DNA of 45,170 bases from CAYZGU01 sp964478165 (GCA_964478165.1 CAYZGU010000017.1:1-45170); one strand, 5' to 3'. Shown: positions 1 to 10,128, counted from the first letter of the stretch. The notes: generated by a model not told the origin, from the sequence alone. Made by a program: numbers and translations.

Positions 1-855
1 TGCCTCAAAGAACGTCCATCTGAACGACTCTTGAACTTGGAAAACATTATCGAATGTACCGGCAGGTACTGTAACAGTGTCTTCTGAAATCACTTCGAAT
101 TCATCCAACCCACCACCGATTGGAAACAACTCCGGAACCAATTCCGCCTTAAAACGGGTCATCCACTTGACACCCGGAATCAAAGGGAAATTATATAAGG
201 GTAGAAACGGAGAGAATAAGATCGTATCTTCGGTGCCAGGTGTGATATTTTGGGCATGTTGAACAATCCCGTCAGGCGCCCCATCGGCGTTAACCTTCTT
301 ACCTAAATAAGAAAAATTCTTGATTGTGTTGAAATCTTCATCAAGACTGGATTTTTGAAGAACGAAACTCTCAACCATACTGCCATCTACTAGATTAATC
401 TCGATTTTGTCAATGATTTCGAAGATGACTTTGTTTTCCTCTTCATCGCGATAGGTCCAGGTGTTTCCAACAGCTAATGGATAGTAATCACCGGGGCGAT
501 TACGCCACACCCGAACATCTATCGTGCTAGTGGTTGACTTTTGCCCGTCGCTCACACTGACCTTAATTTGGTATCGTCTTTCTTTCTCAGGTGCAGTCCA
601 TATTGCCCCGCTAGTGTTACCACTGATGATTCCACCGGTGGTCGTCCATTCCAAAATCAGTGGATCTTCTTCGAGATCGACGACTTCTAATGCGATTGAA
701 ATCTGGGTCCCAGGTATCACGATGTCAGATTCGGCTTCAAAGACAAGAATCCGTGGGGCTAGATTGTTATGTCGCATACCATCATCACCACACCCCGGAA
801 GAAGCGAGAAAGATATTAAGGAAATCACTGTGAATGCTCGAAAGAATAGATGCAT
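1..855 (-). CDS. Putative lipoprotein with Ig/PKD-like domain, 3' end outside window
   Basis: Reading the minus strand from an ATG at 853-855 gives 285 codons with no stop before the window edge, so the C-terminus is missing. Residues 1-22 form a lipoprotein signal peptide: a short basic start, a hydrophobic core (about residues 8-19) and a lipobox LPGC ending at Cys22, so the mature protein should be lipid-anchored and exported. Residues 35-115 look like an Ig/PKD-type beta-sandwich (pattern of DPLILEW, WTAPE and YQIKVSVSDG). After this comes a YYPLAVGNTWTY motif, which I associate with uncharacterised bacterial lipoproteins, then a beta-rich region ending in a T-V-P-A-G-T-F segment. No catalytic motif is seen. 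There is no clear Shine-Dalgarno sequence upstream. The coding call rests on long open frame, signal peptide and domain-like composition. Substrate or partner is unknown. Confidence 0.8.
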   Translation of the reverse strand, partial: MHLFFRAFTVISLISFSLLPGCGDDGMRHNNLAPRILVFEAESDIVIPGTQISIALEVVDLEEDPLILEWTTTGGIISGNTSGAIWTAPEKERRYQIKVSVSDGQKSTTSTIDVRVWRNRPGDYYPLAVGNTWTYRDEEENKVIFEIIDKIEINLVDGSMVESFVLQKSSLDEDFNTIKNFSYLGKKVNADGAPDGIVQHAQNITPGTEDTILFSPFLPLYNFPLIPGVKWMTRFKAELVPELFPIGGGLDEFEVISEDTVTVPAGTFDNVFQVQESFRWTFFEA

Positions 856-1978
856 TGTTGACAATTTGTTTGGATTGCTTTGTTAGAGGGGCCTTAGAGT
901 TGTTCCATTGGCCTAATTCAGCATCATTGGAGTGTTGCTAGGCGATCTGTCGTTAATATTTGTAGCCACCATGATGTATATCTCGGAATGTATCCATTTC
1001 AACGGAGCGCAAGTCAAAAAGATGACAGAGATGCACATCAAGATGATGGCAGCTATGGACGTTTGTCAATCTTGTAAACGTTGGATTATCGAAATGGGCT
1101 ACGTAAGCATACCAGAAAGTGATGTCCCAGTGTTGATAGTTCGAAATCGGGATAGGGCTAGGAAACCGTGCCTTTCTGGCTTAAATCGCTGTTCAACTGC
1201 GCAAGAATCTCGTGACGCCCCAAGCGGAAATATCATCAGATTTGAATCCACGCGATCCGAATGGGGTATTGCTATTTGGTGTTACCTAGCAATCGGGGAT
1301 TCAAAGATTATGCTTAGATTAACGTGTTAAGACTTGAATTGCCAAGCCTTGTAGTACTTTCGAAGAGTTGGTTCCGCTGGCAAGTCTAGGGGCTGGAGCT
1401 GGTGAAGGTAGTGAACATTTCGGACACATTGGGAACAGAAATCGCAATATCCCACGCGGGTTCCATTAAACGCATTGGCATGTGGGATTCACGTTGGTAA
1501 TAGTGATGTATAGTTCGGTGTCACCTTCGACTACCGTTGACGGCTTTAGTACGAGATTAGGTTAGATCGCCTTATTTGAAGACTCTTCGGAAACGGCAGA
1601 ACAATTGAGGTCCAAGGGTGCGGTGTTTTCTGCCTATCAGCTTGAATCAGTGGAAGCCATTGAATTGATCTGGCTCAAATGAAACCGGAGAGTTTGGTCT
1701 ATTCCCGAACTGTTGACACCGTCTAGACGAGTTCCCAGAATTTGGAGCTCCTAGTCAACACTTTGCAATAGATGGCCGTGAAAGTTCAGCGGTGAGAATG
1801 ACAAGCTTGAATCACAGAGGAGACTTCTACTTACTATTGTTGGGTTTCTTGTAAGGACTTTGCCGATGTTGGAAGAGGGGTGGGGCTTGGCGATTCAAGG
1901 TGTGTGCACGTATGGTCTGGGCAGTTGCCTTATTTATTGTGGCCTCTGCCCGAACCATAGTGCTCTGAAGGTTACGGG
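856..1978. other. Gene-poor gap with no supportable gene
   Basis: About 1.1 kb with no gene I can support. Open frames exist on the plus strand (for example 932-1330) but have no ribosome binding site, no recognisable domain and an arginine/cysteine/serine-rich composition typical of chance frames. A start-less plus-strand tract at roughly 1576-1680 reads like degraded coding sequence (contains T-A-E-Q-L-R-S-K-G-A) but I cannot assign it to a family. Confidence 0.5.
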
Positions 1979-3493
1979 TTAACGATGCCCTCTAAAACTT
2001 CGACTCATTGGCAAGTCATCATCAGCGGGCGATATGTGGAACGGTGTCAATGAAAAGTGCGGTATAATTGACAAGTTGTCGTAGTTGTTATCCCAATTAT
2101 GTTCGTTGCGATACGGTTCTTCATTGCGAAGGTTTCGTCCCGCAGGAACATTGTGTTCATCCCTTTCCCGGATAACCGCGGGACTGTTGTCATTATTCAG
2201 GATAATCGACGACTCACCGTAGTTGTTATCCCAATTATGTTCGTTGCGATACGGTTCTTCATTGTGAAGCTTTCGTTCCGCAGGAACGTCGTGTTCATGC
2301 TCTTTCGGGATAGGCCTGGAACCGTTGCCATTATCATTATGAGAATCATTGAGATGTGTATGCCAATCATTAGAAATGGCTAGGTCCTCTCGTTTTGGTG
2401 CCTGTTCCTGACCTTCTCGATGCGGTTTTGTCCATCCAGCAGGCAACTCATAGACTCGGGAGTTACCTGCATTGTCCTTGCGAACCTCACCGCCGTCGTC
2501 TTTTGCAATTTCTCCATGCGATTTCGGATATGAAGGCTCACTGCCGCCGAGATTCAAAGTTGCTCCAGAGAATAGTACTTTGAGAGAGTTCCAACGTGAT
2601 GGCGTTTCCCCTTGTTGGGGCTCAGAGGACGGAGCAGTGTTATTGGCTCCGGGTATACAATTGCCATGTTCGTCCTTCGGCTCATTCCCGGGACATTTGC
2701 CTGTCAGTCTATCTGGGACACGAAATGGCAAATTCACTTTGCCAAATAGTTTATCGCCAGGACATTGTTCCATCTGTCCGGAGTTTACTGGACTGGGCGA
2801 TGGAAAAGGTTGAATCCCAACGGTCTCTGTGCCATGAAAATCTCTCCTAGCAACGTCTCTTTCACTATCGGAGACTCTTCCATCACCATTTGTGTCGTAT
2901 ATATAGTTTCCATTTTCGTCCTTTGTCTCGGCAGGACAAGTTCCGCCCGGAATATCGCCAGGACATTGTTCCGTCTGTGCGGGGTTTACTCGACTGGGTG
3001 ATGGGAAAGGGATAGGATCAATTGCCACGAGTTGCGTTTGCGGATGACTTTGGTTCTTATTGAACATCATCCTAGAAGACAGTGATTTAAACTGTTTCCA
3101 TCGGGGTTGCCTAACCTCATTGCTTTTCTGCGAAGATTCATTTTGATCCTTCGCTGTGGGACAGTTTCCCATCAGTTTGTCTGGAATACTAAATGGGAGA
3201 TCCAATTTGCCAAATAATTTTTCACTGGGACAGGTTCCATCGGGCAGATCGCCTGGGCATGTTTGTCCGAGAAGTTCTGGTGCAACTGGAAACGGTGATG
3301 TGTGTATGGATTCAGTCCAGTACTCCATTGCATTCCAGGCAGAATCACGGTCTGAACCTTCAGCGCCTGGAATTGAGATGCCTATAGCAAGAAGAAACGC
3401 GCCTATGCTAATAAACTGAGAGAGTTTTCTATTTGTGAGTCGTGTGCGTCGGTCAATCATTCGAATGCGTCGGGTAGTACTTCCTTTTTTCAT
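1979..3493 (-). CDS. Secreted repeat protein with CPGD motifs and one EF-hand loop
   Basis: A 504-residue protein preceded by a good ribosome site (GGAAGGA, 7 nt before the ATG). The N-terminus has a long basic stretch (residues 2-25) and a hydrophobic core (27-42), then G-A-E-G-S, so it is probably exported by Sec. The mature part is low-complexity and modular. It contains four Cys-Pro-Gly-(Asp/Asn) motifs (residues 79, 177, 244 and 267) and Cys-Pro pairs, two copies of a KLFGK...LPF..PD.L.G.CP module (92-112 and 248-268), a canonical calcium-binding EF-hand/dockerin-type loop at 200-211 (D200, N202, D204, G205, E211), two PFPSPS linkers (162-167 and 229-234), and two near-identical 26-residue repeats near the C-terminus (400-425 and 446-471). 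I do not recognise a family. A structural or cell-surface role is inference. Plus-strand frames in this interval are shadows. Confidence 0.75.
   Translation of the reverse strand: MKKGSTTRRIRMIDRRTRLTNRKLSQFISIGAFLLAIGISIPGAEGSDRDSAWNAMEYWTESIHTSPFPVAPELLGQTCPGDLPDGTCPSEKLFGKLDLPFSIPDKLMGNCPTAKDQNESSQKSNEVRQPRWKQFKSLSSRMMFNKNQSHPQTQLVAIDPIPFPSPSRVNPAQTEQCPGDIPGGTCPAETKDENGNYIYDTNGDGRVSDSERDVARRDFHGTETVGIQPFPSPSPVNSGQMEQCPGDKLFGKVNLPFRVPDRLTGKCPGNEPKDEHGNCIPGANNTAPSSEPQQGETPSRWNSLKVLFSGATLNLGGSEPSYPKSHGEIAKDDGGEVRKDNAGNSRVYELPAGWTKPHREGQEQAPKREDLAISNDWHTHLNDSHNDNGNGSRPIPKEHEHDVPAERKLHNEEPYRNEHNWDNNYGESSIILNNDNSPAVIRERDEHNVPAGRNLRNEEPYRNEHNWDNNYDNLSIIPHFSLTPFHISPADDDLPMSRSFRGHR
2081..2298 (-). 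repeat. Two 80-bp direct repeats, 138 bp apart
   Basis: Copies at 2081-2160 and 2219-2298 are nearly identical over 80 bases and lie in frame (138 bp = 46 codons) inside the secreted repeat protein. They encode the duplicated E-P-Y-R-N-E-H-N-W-D-N-N-Y region. The few mismatches suggest a fairly recent segmental duplication. Confidence 0.85.
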
Positions 3494-4505
3494 TGTCTTA
3501 TCCTTCCGCTTTGTAGATATGTTGATGCATTAAATGTATTAACGTTGTTTTGCATCGGCCAAAAACTGATTTTGCCTTTCAGAACGCAATAGAACGCAAG
3601 ACGTGTGCCAAATTAATTGCTCGAAAACGATAAGGGGTATCAAGTGCGAAAGTAAGGGGAGTTTGAAAACGCTAAAGTGTGGGGGAAGTAATTTCTCGTT
3701 ACTAGCGTGCGGGCTTTCTATCGACGGGGGTTTGGCGAGTGTGATTCTTGGCGCAATATGGAAGCATCCCTCCATCGGTGCCTTGAGATTTGCGAGGGCT
3801 CTGAGTCACGAAGAAGGGGCATATCCAGTCCGCTCATCAGACACCTGTGAGTACACTATTTTATACACCTGTGCAGCAAGAGATAACACAGTAACTTTAC
3901 ACTTCAGGCAGAATGCTGCCAGGCTTAGCAGGCGGACATTAGTCAAATACTGAACTCATACAAGTGGTCGAAGGTGTATACGCCGTCTTTTCTAGGAGAA
4001 TATGCCGCATTATTAGGATTTCGAGGAATCTTTGGTTTTGCGTAAATCCACAGGTTAACCATAACGATTAGAAAGACCCCGCAGGAAAAATGAAGCGACA
4101 AAATGAATACTGCGATTTGTTCTCCCCACCCAATCATGACCATCTGGAACAAGGGCAAAAAGAACACAGTTCAGGGAAGTGTTGATATGGGAGGATAAAC
4201 CCAAATTTTGATCGTGTATACAATACTACCAGATTTGGTGGCAGTAGCTTAATGGACGAGTAAATGTAAGATTACAATGCTGTAGAGATCTCGGGTTATC
4301 CATTAACTATAGCTGGCAAAGCAAGCGAATCCTTGTCGTGGCCAAAACACCAACACCTTTCTACTGAACGACGGTAGAGAGGTCTTAGTCATCGTAGAAA
4401 ATTAGGAGGACACCGGTTTGTTGATAACAGTTAATTGGTACGGGTAAGCCAAAGGGTTGCCGTGTCCGTCCCGTCCTGAATCGTTAAAACACGGTCACTC
4501 AACTG
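3494..4505. other. Gene-poor gap; one weak small membrane-like frame
   Basis: About 1 kb without a convincing gene. The only frame with some protein character is on the minus strand at 3943-4167 (74 codons from GTG). It has two hydrophobic stretches (about residues 1-25 and 29-42) followed by a polar tail, as a small membrane protein would. It has no Shine-Dalgarno sequence and no family I recognise, so I do not list it as a gene. Confidence 0.4.
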
Positions 4506-5339
4506 TCACCCCAGTAGCTGTTTCATCTTGGCCAGTCCGGATTGTGCCACATCAAGTGCACCTGCTTCTTCATATTTCTCGTTGAACAATTCGATTGAAT
4601 AGATGCCTCTATAGCCGATTTTCTCCAATGTATTACGAATTTCCGTTAGGGGGGCTACTCCATCTCCGGGATATAGACGTTGGTCGTCGGTTAATTGGCG
4701 AATATCGGTGGCTTGGGGATAATCGTTTACATGGAATAGCCCGATGCTCGTCCCATCGAGCTCGCACAAGGATTCCCAGCTACCCTTGGCCTTTGCCATG
4801 TGGAAAACGTCCGCGAGGAGCAGTGCCCTTGGGTTATCAACCAATCGCAACACTTCCATTGTGTCCCTGAGAGATCCTAGGGTTTTAGAATGGCTCCAAA
4901 ACTCGAGCAACGGGGTTGCGTTTGTTGATTCAGTCATTTCCAGTAGATCGTGATAATAACGGGCGATTGCATCCAATGGAACGTCTGTTCTATGTGTGAG
5001 ACCCGAAGGTGACGCTGCAACGTGGGGGCAATGAATCGCTTGAGCAATTTCGAACAGGTACAATGCATCTTGGAGTCCTTTCTCGCGTGCTTCCGTCTCA
5101 GGAACCGCCCACTCGAAAAACGCGATGATGTTGGCCACAGTGATGTTATTTTGGTCGAGCACCTCTCTAAGTTGTGACAGGGTGCCGTCACCGTCCAGGT
5201 ATGTCTCCAGTTCATCAACCCATAACTCAATCGCGTCATAGCCTACACTTGCAGAAAGTTCAATCTTTTTCTTCAGGCTTAACCCACAGTTGCGAATGGA
5301 ACTTGTATTCAAACAGTAACGTCCCCCGTTAGCAGACAT
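4506..5339 (-). CDS. Sugar phosphate isomerase/epimerase-like TIM barrel
   Basis: 277 residues, about the usual length for the xylose isomerase-like/AP endonuclease 2 superfamily (hexulose isomerase, inosose dehydratase, myo-inositol catabolism and related enzymes). Candidate divalent-metal ligands fall where the family has them: E146 (LLEFW), D177 and H180 (LLLADVFH), H203 (LFHVND) and E250 (YSIELF). No signal peptide, so cytoplasmic. The start is supported by a GGGGG purine run about 4-8 nt upstream of the ATG. The stop is TGA. It is followed on the same strand, upstream, by a broken fucosidase and an oxygenase, consistent with sugar catabolism. The exact substrate cannot be read from sequence; a keto-sugar or keto-inositol is the usual guess. 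Confidence 0.88.
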   Translation of the reverse strand: MSANGGRYCLNTSSIRNCGLSLKKKIELSASVGYDAIELWVDELETYLDGDGTLSQLREVLDQNNITVANIIAFFEWAVPETEAREKGLQDALYLFEIAQAIHCPHVAASPSGLTHRTDVPLDAIARYYHDLLEMTESTNATPLLEFWSHSKTLGSLRDTMEVLRLVDNPRALLLADVFHMAKAKGSWESLCELDGTSIGLFHVNDYPQATDIRQLTDDQRLYPGDGVAPLTEIRNTLEKIGYRGIYSIELFNEKYEEAGALDVAQSGLAKMKQLLG

Positions 5340-5547
5340 GATATCCCCCGTTTTCTATTTGTTCAGACAAACACGTGTTGTTGGGAAGTGCCCAGACAGA
5401 GATGCTAATCTGCTCGCTCATATTTTTCACCGCATGGTCATTGTTACATCTATTACCGAGGCTATATACCAGGATCGTGGTATTTGCTCGGAAGCTTAAA
5501 GGATTGGGGCAAAGGAACGACTGAATCCACAATACTTCATGTAAGGT

Positions 5548-7037
5548 TTATTGCAATTGGATTCTAAAAGTAACCGCATGTTCGCATGGCAGTGTAGAGG
5601 GTGGATGGTTTTCAATCGCGTCACGGTCGTGTCTCCATTCTAGCTGTTCGTCGCTCCCGAGCAAGCGAATATTAAGTATTGGTTCTGCCAACATCGAGTG
5701 GATACGTATCGGTGATTCTGGTTGGCCGAGGACGATTGCATATAGCACATCACCGTTCGTTGTGAATCGGATGTCTCTGTCACTAAAACCCTCTGACGGG
5801 TTGAAAAAATCTTCTCCCTCTGCTTTCGGAGGTCCTTCGCCAAATACCACCCAAGGGTGAGTTCCATAGATAGCCTCACCGTTCACTTCAAGCCACGTTC
5901 CAATTTCAAGGAGAGTGTGTTGCTGTTGAACGGGAATTATCCCACTTGCCTCCGGGACAATGTTCAGCAGCATGCATCCGTTCTTGCTCACAATGTCGAC
6001 CAATAGATGTACAAGTCGACTTGTCGTGCGATAGGTCGTGTCCTGGGTAAAGGACCAACCACGCTGTGTGATTGAGATGTCAGTCAACCACGGTGACGGA
6101 TAAATGTTCGCCATACGGCTGCTTTCGAGATCGACAGTTGCTGTTCCGGCTTTCAATTCTTCTGGTCCGACCGTGGGCTTGTAGGTCAGTACGACCGGTT
6201 GGTTGCGTTGTGCTGCCTGATTGTAGTAATAGTGGAGCATTTCTACCCAGTAAGACTCGGACAAGTAACAAAGCCAGAAGTCAAACCACAACAAGTCGGG
6301 TTTATACTTGTCGATGACTTCCTTTGTTTTCTTTAGCCATTGGGTGGCAAAGGTCTGATCCGATGGTGGTTCTGGCTGCTGTTGATCGCCCCACGGGAAC
6401 GCGGAAACAGGTAGTTCACGGTCGTACAATCCAGTGTGGTTTGGATCACAGTATCTTTAATGTTTGTAGCGTACCAACCCCATTTGGTGGTGTGATGAAG
6501 TGTAGTCATAAATTTCATGCCACGTTTACGGACTGCCTTTTCTAGTTCATCTACGATATCCCGCTTGGGGCCTTTGTCCTTAGCATCCCACTCGGTCAGG
6601 GCGCTATCCCACATGGCAAAGCCATCGGCGTGTTCGACGACAGGCCCGGCAAATCTCGATCCTGCTTTGTGGTAGAGTTCTGCCCACTCATCCGCGTCAA
6701 ATTTCTCGGCAGAAAACATCGGGATAAAGTCCTTGTATCCGAATTTGTCCAAAGGGCCGAAGTTTTCCACATGGAACTGATGAACTTCATGCCCAGGCTG
6801 GTACATCCAGTGCGAATACCATTCACTGAAGAACTGTGGGACAGTATACGGTCCCCAGTGTGCGTAGATGCCGAACTTGGCATCACGAAACCAGTCTGGG
6901 CATTGGTACTGTGCCAACGAATCCCAATTGGGCTCAAATTTTTCGATGCTAACAACAGGGTTCACGAGGGAGAAACTAGCAAAAAGCAATAGAATGGAGA
7001 GCATGAGCGCACTGACGTCATTCTTCTTTTTCATCAT
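5548..7037 (-). pseudogene. Alpha-L-fucosidase (GH29), frameshifted
   Basis: Two overlapping minus-strand frames together make one GH29 alpha-L-fucosidase, a secreted enzyme that removes terminal fucose from glycans. The N-terminal part starts best at the ATG pair 7032-7037, giving a signal peptide (basic M-M-K-K-K, hydrophobic core S-A-L-M-L-S-I-L-L-L-F). It has the family's KFGIYAHWG motif, EWY and a LHHTTKWGWY motif. The frame changes near 6450: the first frame reads A-T-N-I-K-D-T and the downstream frame resumes C-D-P-N-H-T-G-L-Y, which needs one missing base around 6448-6454. The second part holds the catalytic nucleophile motif LLWFDFW and a C-terminal beta domain (stop at 5548). Either a recent pseudogene or a single-base sequence error. 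Apart from this site the reading frame is intact. Confidence 0.85.
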
Positions 7038-7146
7038 GGGATTTAACTCTGAATTAAAGCTGAAACGCATATAACTTCGCATCATGAAGCGCAAATTTCA
7101 ATAGAATGTTCTGTTTGCATGTTTTGCGGATATCCCCTTCATTCGG

Positions 7147-7949
7147 CTATTTGTTCGACCCCTGAGGACGCGGGAAATCCTCCCGGTATCCAGTTGGATT
7201 TATCCCCCGGAATATATACTTTTGGTTTTTCTTTTTACCTAAGCCACGTACGTCGACAGGTGCGTATCGGATTGTGACTCCACATCGGCGATGTGGAGAT
7301 AGGTTTGCATTTGAACCGTGAACAAGCATATCAGATGAAGTGATATCTGTCCCGCTTGTAATTCAAAATATTCGGCTTCTCCATAACGTTCGGCATCAAA
7401 AAACTCCTGGGATAATACTACCTCTCGATCCTTGACGAGAGTGAAATCTAGGTGTCCACATTGATGCGAACCTGAAATCACCTTCATTGCGGAGTTCTTA
7501 CGTGTGGCGTCATCCATGGCTAGCCAGACGGTCACGGTTTTCGATGGTGTTAGGGGTCAGTAGGAAGGGTCCTGATGCCAGGGAACTGACTTTGAATTGT
7601 GGCCGAGTTTACAGAAATAATGTGTCCCCCAGCACACGAAATTTTCTCCTAGGAGATCCTGAACGTAGTCGAGTATGCGAGGGTGCATCGTCAAGTCCCA
7701 AATTGCAGCGTCCGTTTTCTGGTAAGCGTTAATGCTGTAGGAATCGCACCCCTGTTCGTGGGTCTGTCTTAGGAGTTCGTCGAAGTAGCAACGATTTGCG
7801 TCTGCCTCTGGAGGAGTGAACACATCGAGAGGTTTTACATAGCCATCCTTGTTGAAGCCTTCAATCTGTCTCGTTGTTAAGGCGCGTGGGTTCTGGTTTT
7901 CAACGCGAAAAACCTTCAATACACGTCCGTCATTCTGCAATCTATTCAT
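7147..7949 (-). pseudogene. Phytanoyl-CoA dioxygenase family, broken by stop and frameshift
   Basis: A PhyH-family Fe(II)/2-oxoglutarate oxygenase gene with two lesions. The N-terminal 130 codons carry E-G-F-N-K-D-G-Y-V, H-P-R-I-L-D-Y-V-Q-D-L-L-G and the metal motif WHQD (H and D ligands). Directly after P-S-Y the expected conserved Trp codon is TGA (7557-7559); the same frame then continues P-L-T-P-S-K-T-V-T-V-W-L-A-M-D-D. Near 7334 a single base is missing: the frame must change between G-Q-I-S-L-H and L-V-H-G-S-N-A-N, the segment holding the distal His ligand and, a little later, R-Y-A-P-V-D-V. The last part ends at a TAG (7147-7149). Two independent lesions make a true pseudogene more likely than sequence error. 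Confidence 0.85.
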
Positions 7950-8224
7950 CCTGTACTCTGTTGTGGCCCAACATGATTAGTTCTACGACTGGCTTGGCTT
8001 AAGCAACTGTGGTACGCCTTTCCCCACGATAGTGTAGTTCTGTGTTTTTGAGACATCTCTCAGTCTCGATTTTGCCATTGTCGTTAATCGACGATAGCCT
8101 GGGGAAAGCAAGCACTATTAGTCATTGTGTTGGACAGCTTGTGGGAAGGTGCATTGGGACGCTACATCCGTCGGTTTTGACGCACAGTTGTGTTTCATTG
8201 TGTTTTGCGAGTCAGGACTTGAGT

Positions 8225-9121
8225 TTAACGTCGTGTGGCACGCAGCATTTCCTGCGCCAGTTCTCTGAACAACCAGGGTCTCGCGCGAGCGGCGTCTGTG
8301 GCCTTGTTGTATGATACATCCAATGGTACATCAGCCACCAATAGCTGTTCTTTCCGTCTTGCGCGGGCGAGATTTTGCTCAGGTCCCTGAGTGTTAGGCA
8401 TGAGGATTCGACTGTCGTTAACCCGGTCTAGTCGACCGACGTTTGCAACTACCAGCGGCACACCGTTATCTATCGCCCGTGACCGCTGCGACACGTGCTT
8501 GCCCTCCAGCTCGCGACGCACGTAGTAGGCGCCCGACACTTTGACGCCCCAATATGCGGTTGGCTGGAACAGGATTGTTGCGCCCTTTAAAACGAGCAAG
8601 CGAGCGATTTCTGTCGAACGCATGTCCGCACAAATGAATACACCAATGCGACCGTGACGGGTGTCGAACACAGGAGCTTCTGTTCCGGGGGTGAACACTT
8701 TCTCGGCCCATATCTTCCGGTACTTGCCTATGTATCCCTCTTCTGGTCCGACTACAAACGCTGTGTTGTAGAGCTTCTTTGACCTAGGAGGGCGTTCGAC
8801 CATCCCCATAATGATGTACATGTCCAGTTCTCTGGCTTTTGCGGCGAATCGTTCTACCATCGGCCCGGGAACCGGTTCGGTGTAGATGTTGCGCTTGGTC
8901 CCGTGCTGGTGAACCCAGTCAAATCCGGTACTCGCGCATTCGGGGAAGCAAAGAATTTGTGTGCCTCGCGTGGCCGCAACATCGCAGAAACGAATTGCCT
9001 TTTCGATATTGCCCGCCGGATGTTCTACGGTGCTGAGCATCTGGACCGCGCCGGCTCGCACGGTATTTAGCGGAGATTTGTCTTCCTTTTTAGTCTGCAA
9101 TTTGCCTTGTTGTTTTCCCAT
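8225..9121 (-). CDS. Carbon-nitrogen hydrolase (nitrilase superfamily)
   Basis: 298 residues, normal for the nitrilase/amidase superfamily, which hydrolyses nitriles, amides or N-carbamoyl groups in the cytoplasm. The Glu-Lys-Cys triad is visible: E61 in C-F-P-E-C, K136 in the G-K-Y-R-K-I motif, and C164 in G-V-F-I-C-A-D-M-R. No signal peptide; the first 20 residues are polar and lysine-rich and may be a loose extension. The nearest purine-rich sequence (GGAGGG) is about 20 nt upstream of the ATG, too far to be ideal, so the true start is uncertain. The usual His-Leu after Y-R-K is Ile-Trp here. The substrate cannot be named; omega-amidase, beta-ureidopropionase and N-carbamoylputrescine amidase are possibilities. 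Confidence 0.9.
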   Translation of the reverse strand: MGKQQGKLQTKKEDKSPLNTVRAGAVQMLSTVEHPAGNIEKAIRFCDVAATRGTQILCFPECASTGFDWVHQHGTKRNIYTEPVPGPMVERFAAKARELDMYIIMGMVERPPRSKKLYNTAFVVGPEEGYIGKYRKIWAEKVFTPGTEAPVFDTRHGRIGVFICADMRSTEIARLLVLKGATILFQPTAYWGVKVSGAYYVRRELEGKHVSQRSRAIDNGVPLVVANVGRLDRVNDSRILMPNTQGPEQNLARARRKEQLLVADVPLDVSYNKATDAARARPWLFRELAQEMLRATRR

Positions 9122-9330
9122 AGACTCGAGCTCGTATTACCCTCCCAATACCCCATCGCTGTCGGACACCATATCCATGATAGCGGATTCCCCTAATCCT
9201 TATGTTGACTTGGATGGTCCGGAGACAGTGTAGATCCGAAAATCTCGCACGTTGGGGTGATGGTGAACTGACTGCCTCACGAACACCTCGACGCCATCTT
9301 CTCCCAACATCATAGCATAGCACGAGAGGT

Positions 9331-10128
9331 TCAAAATAAAACCTCTGTGATGTCATGTAATCCCTTTGGCGCATTTACTATCCACCGTGCAGCGCGAATG
9401 GCGCCTTTGGAAAATGCCTCGGGACTATGTGCGCGATGCGTAATTTCGATCCGTTCTCCTGCTCCGGCGTAGAGGACAGTGTGGTCTCCCGCAATATCTC
9501 CACCGCGAATGGCGTGCATTCCAATCTCTTTTTTTGTGCGAGATCCTACCATGCCGTGCCTTCCATAAACACCCACTTCTTCCAATTCCCGATTGAGTGT
9601 TTTGGCGAGAACCTCACCGATTTGCAATGCTGTTCCACTGGGTGAATCTACTTTGTGGTTGTGATGCGTTTCTATTACTTCAACATCATAATCATCGCCG
9701 AGTGCTTTCGCGACGAGTTGAATCGCTTGTAGCATGACGTTCACGCCAACACTCATATTAGGAGCAAGAACACACGGGATTTCGTTGGCCAATTCATGAA
9801 TCTCTGTGAGTTCGTCCGCTGTATATCCTGTCGTCGCAAGGACCATTGCTTTCTGAGCATTGACAACGTCCTTCAAGTGTTCAATGGTTGCGCTTGGTGT
9901 GGTAAATTCAATGACGGCATCAGCTCGATCGAGGATTGCGGGCAGATCGTCGCTGATTGGAATCCCGAGTGACCGCACTCCAGACGCTTCTCCCATGTCC
10001 TGGCCTATTTGGGGGTGGTCGCTGGATTCAATTGCACCTACCAACTGCATGTCAGCCTCTGCTATCACACCCTGAGCAATCAACCTTCCCATGCGTCCAC
10101 ATGCACCATCAATGATAACGGAAATCAT
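9331..10128 (-). CDS. dapB: 4-hydroxy-tetrahydrodipicolinate reductase
   Basis: 265 residues, the usual length of DapB, which reduces the DapA product with NAD(P)H in the diaminopimelate/lysine pathway. The N-terminal Rossmann motif G-A-C-G-R-M-G is at 8-14, and E-F-T-T-P-S-A-T (74-81) lies in the nucleotide domain. The DapB signature is at 153-167: E-T-H-H-N-H-K-V-D-S-P-S-G-T-A, with catalytic H155 and K159 matching E. coli H159 and K163. A ribosome site (AAAGGA) sits 7-8 nt upstream of the ATG. The stop TGA (9331-9333) is inside a 7-bp hairpin (9325-9331 / 9340-9346). Upstream is a roughly 325-nt leader with promoter, terminator-like hairpin and another structured element, so expression may be controlled by attenuation. 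No other lysine gene is adjacent. Confidence 0.97.
   Translation of the reverse strand: MISVIIDGACGRMGRLIAQGVIAEADMQLVGAIESSDHPQIGQDMGEASGVRSLGIPISDDLPAILDRADAVIEFTTPSATIEHLKDVVNAQKAMVLATTGYTADELTEIHELANEIPCVLAPNMSVGVNVMLQAIQLVAKALGDDYDVEVIETHHNHKVDSPSGTALQIGEVLAKTLNRELEEVGVYGRHGMVGSRTKKEIGMHAIRGGDIAGDHTVLYAGAGERIEITHRAHSPEAFSKGAIRAARWIVNAPKGLHDITEVLF

Noticed and set aside
932..1330. 132-codon plus-strand frame as a gene
   Set aside because: No ribosome site, no recognisable domain, unusual composition; likely chance frame.
1979..3493. Several overlapping plus-strand frames (2099-3419) as genes
   Set aside because: They are shadows of the repeat-rich secreted protein on the minus strand, which has a good ribosome site and signal peptide.
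4230..4316. tRNA-like sequence (AGCTTAATGG...CGGGTTATCC)
   Set aside because: A D-arm can be drawn, but the anticodon and T arms do not form proper stems.
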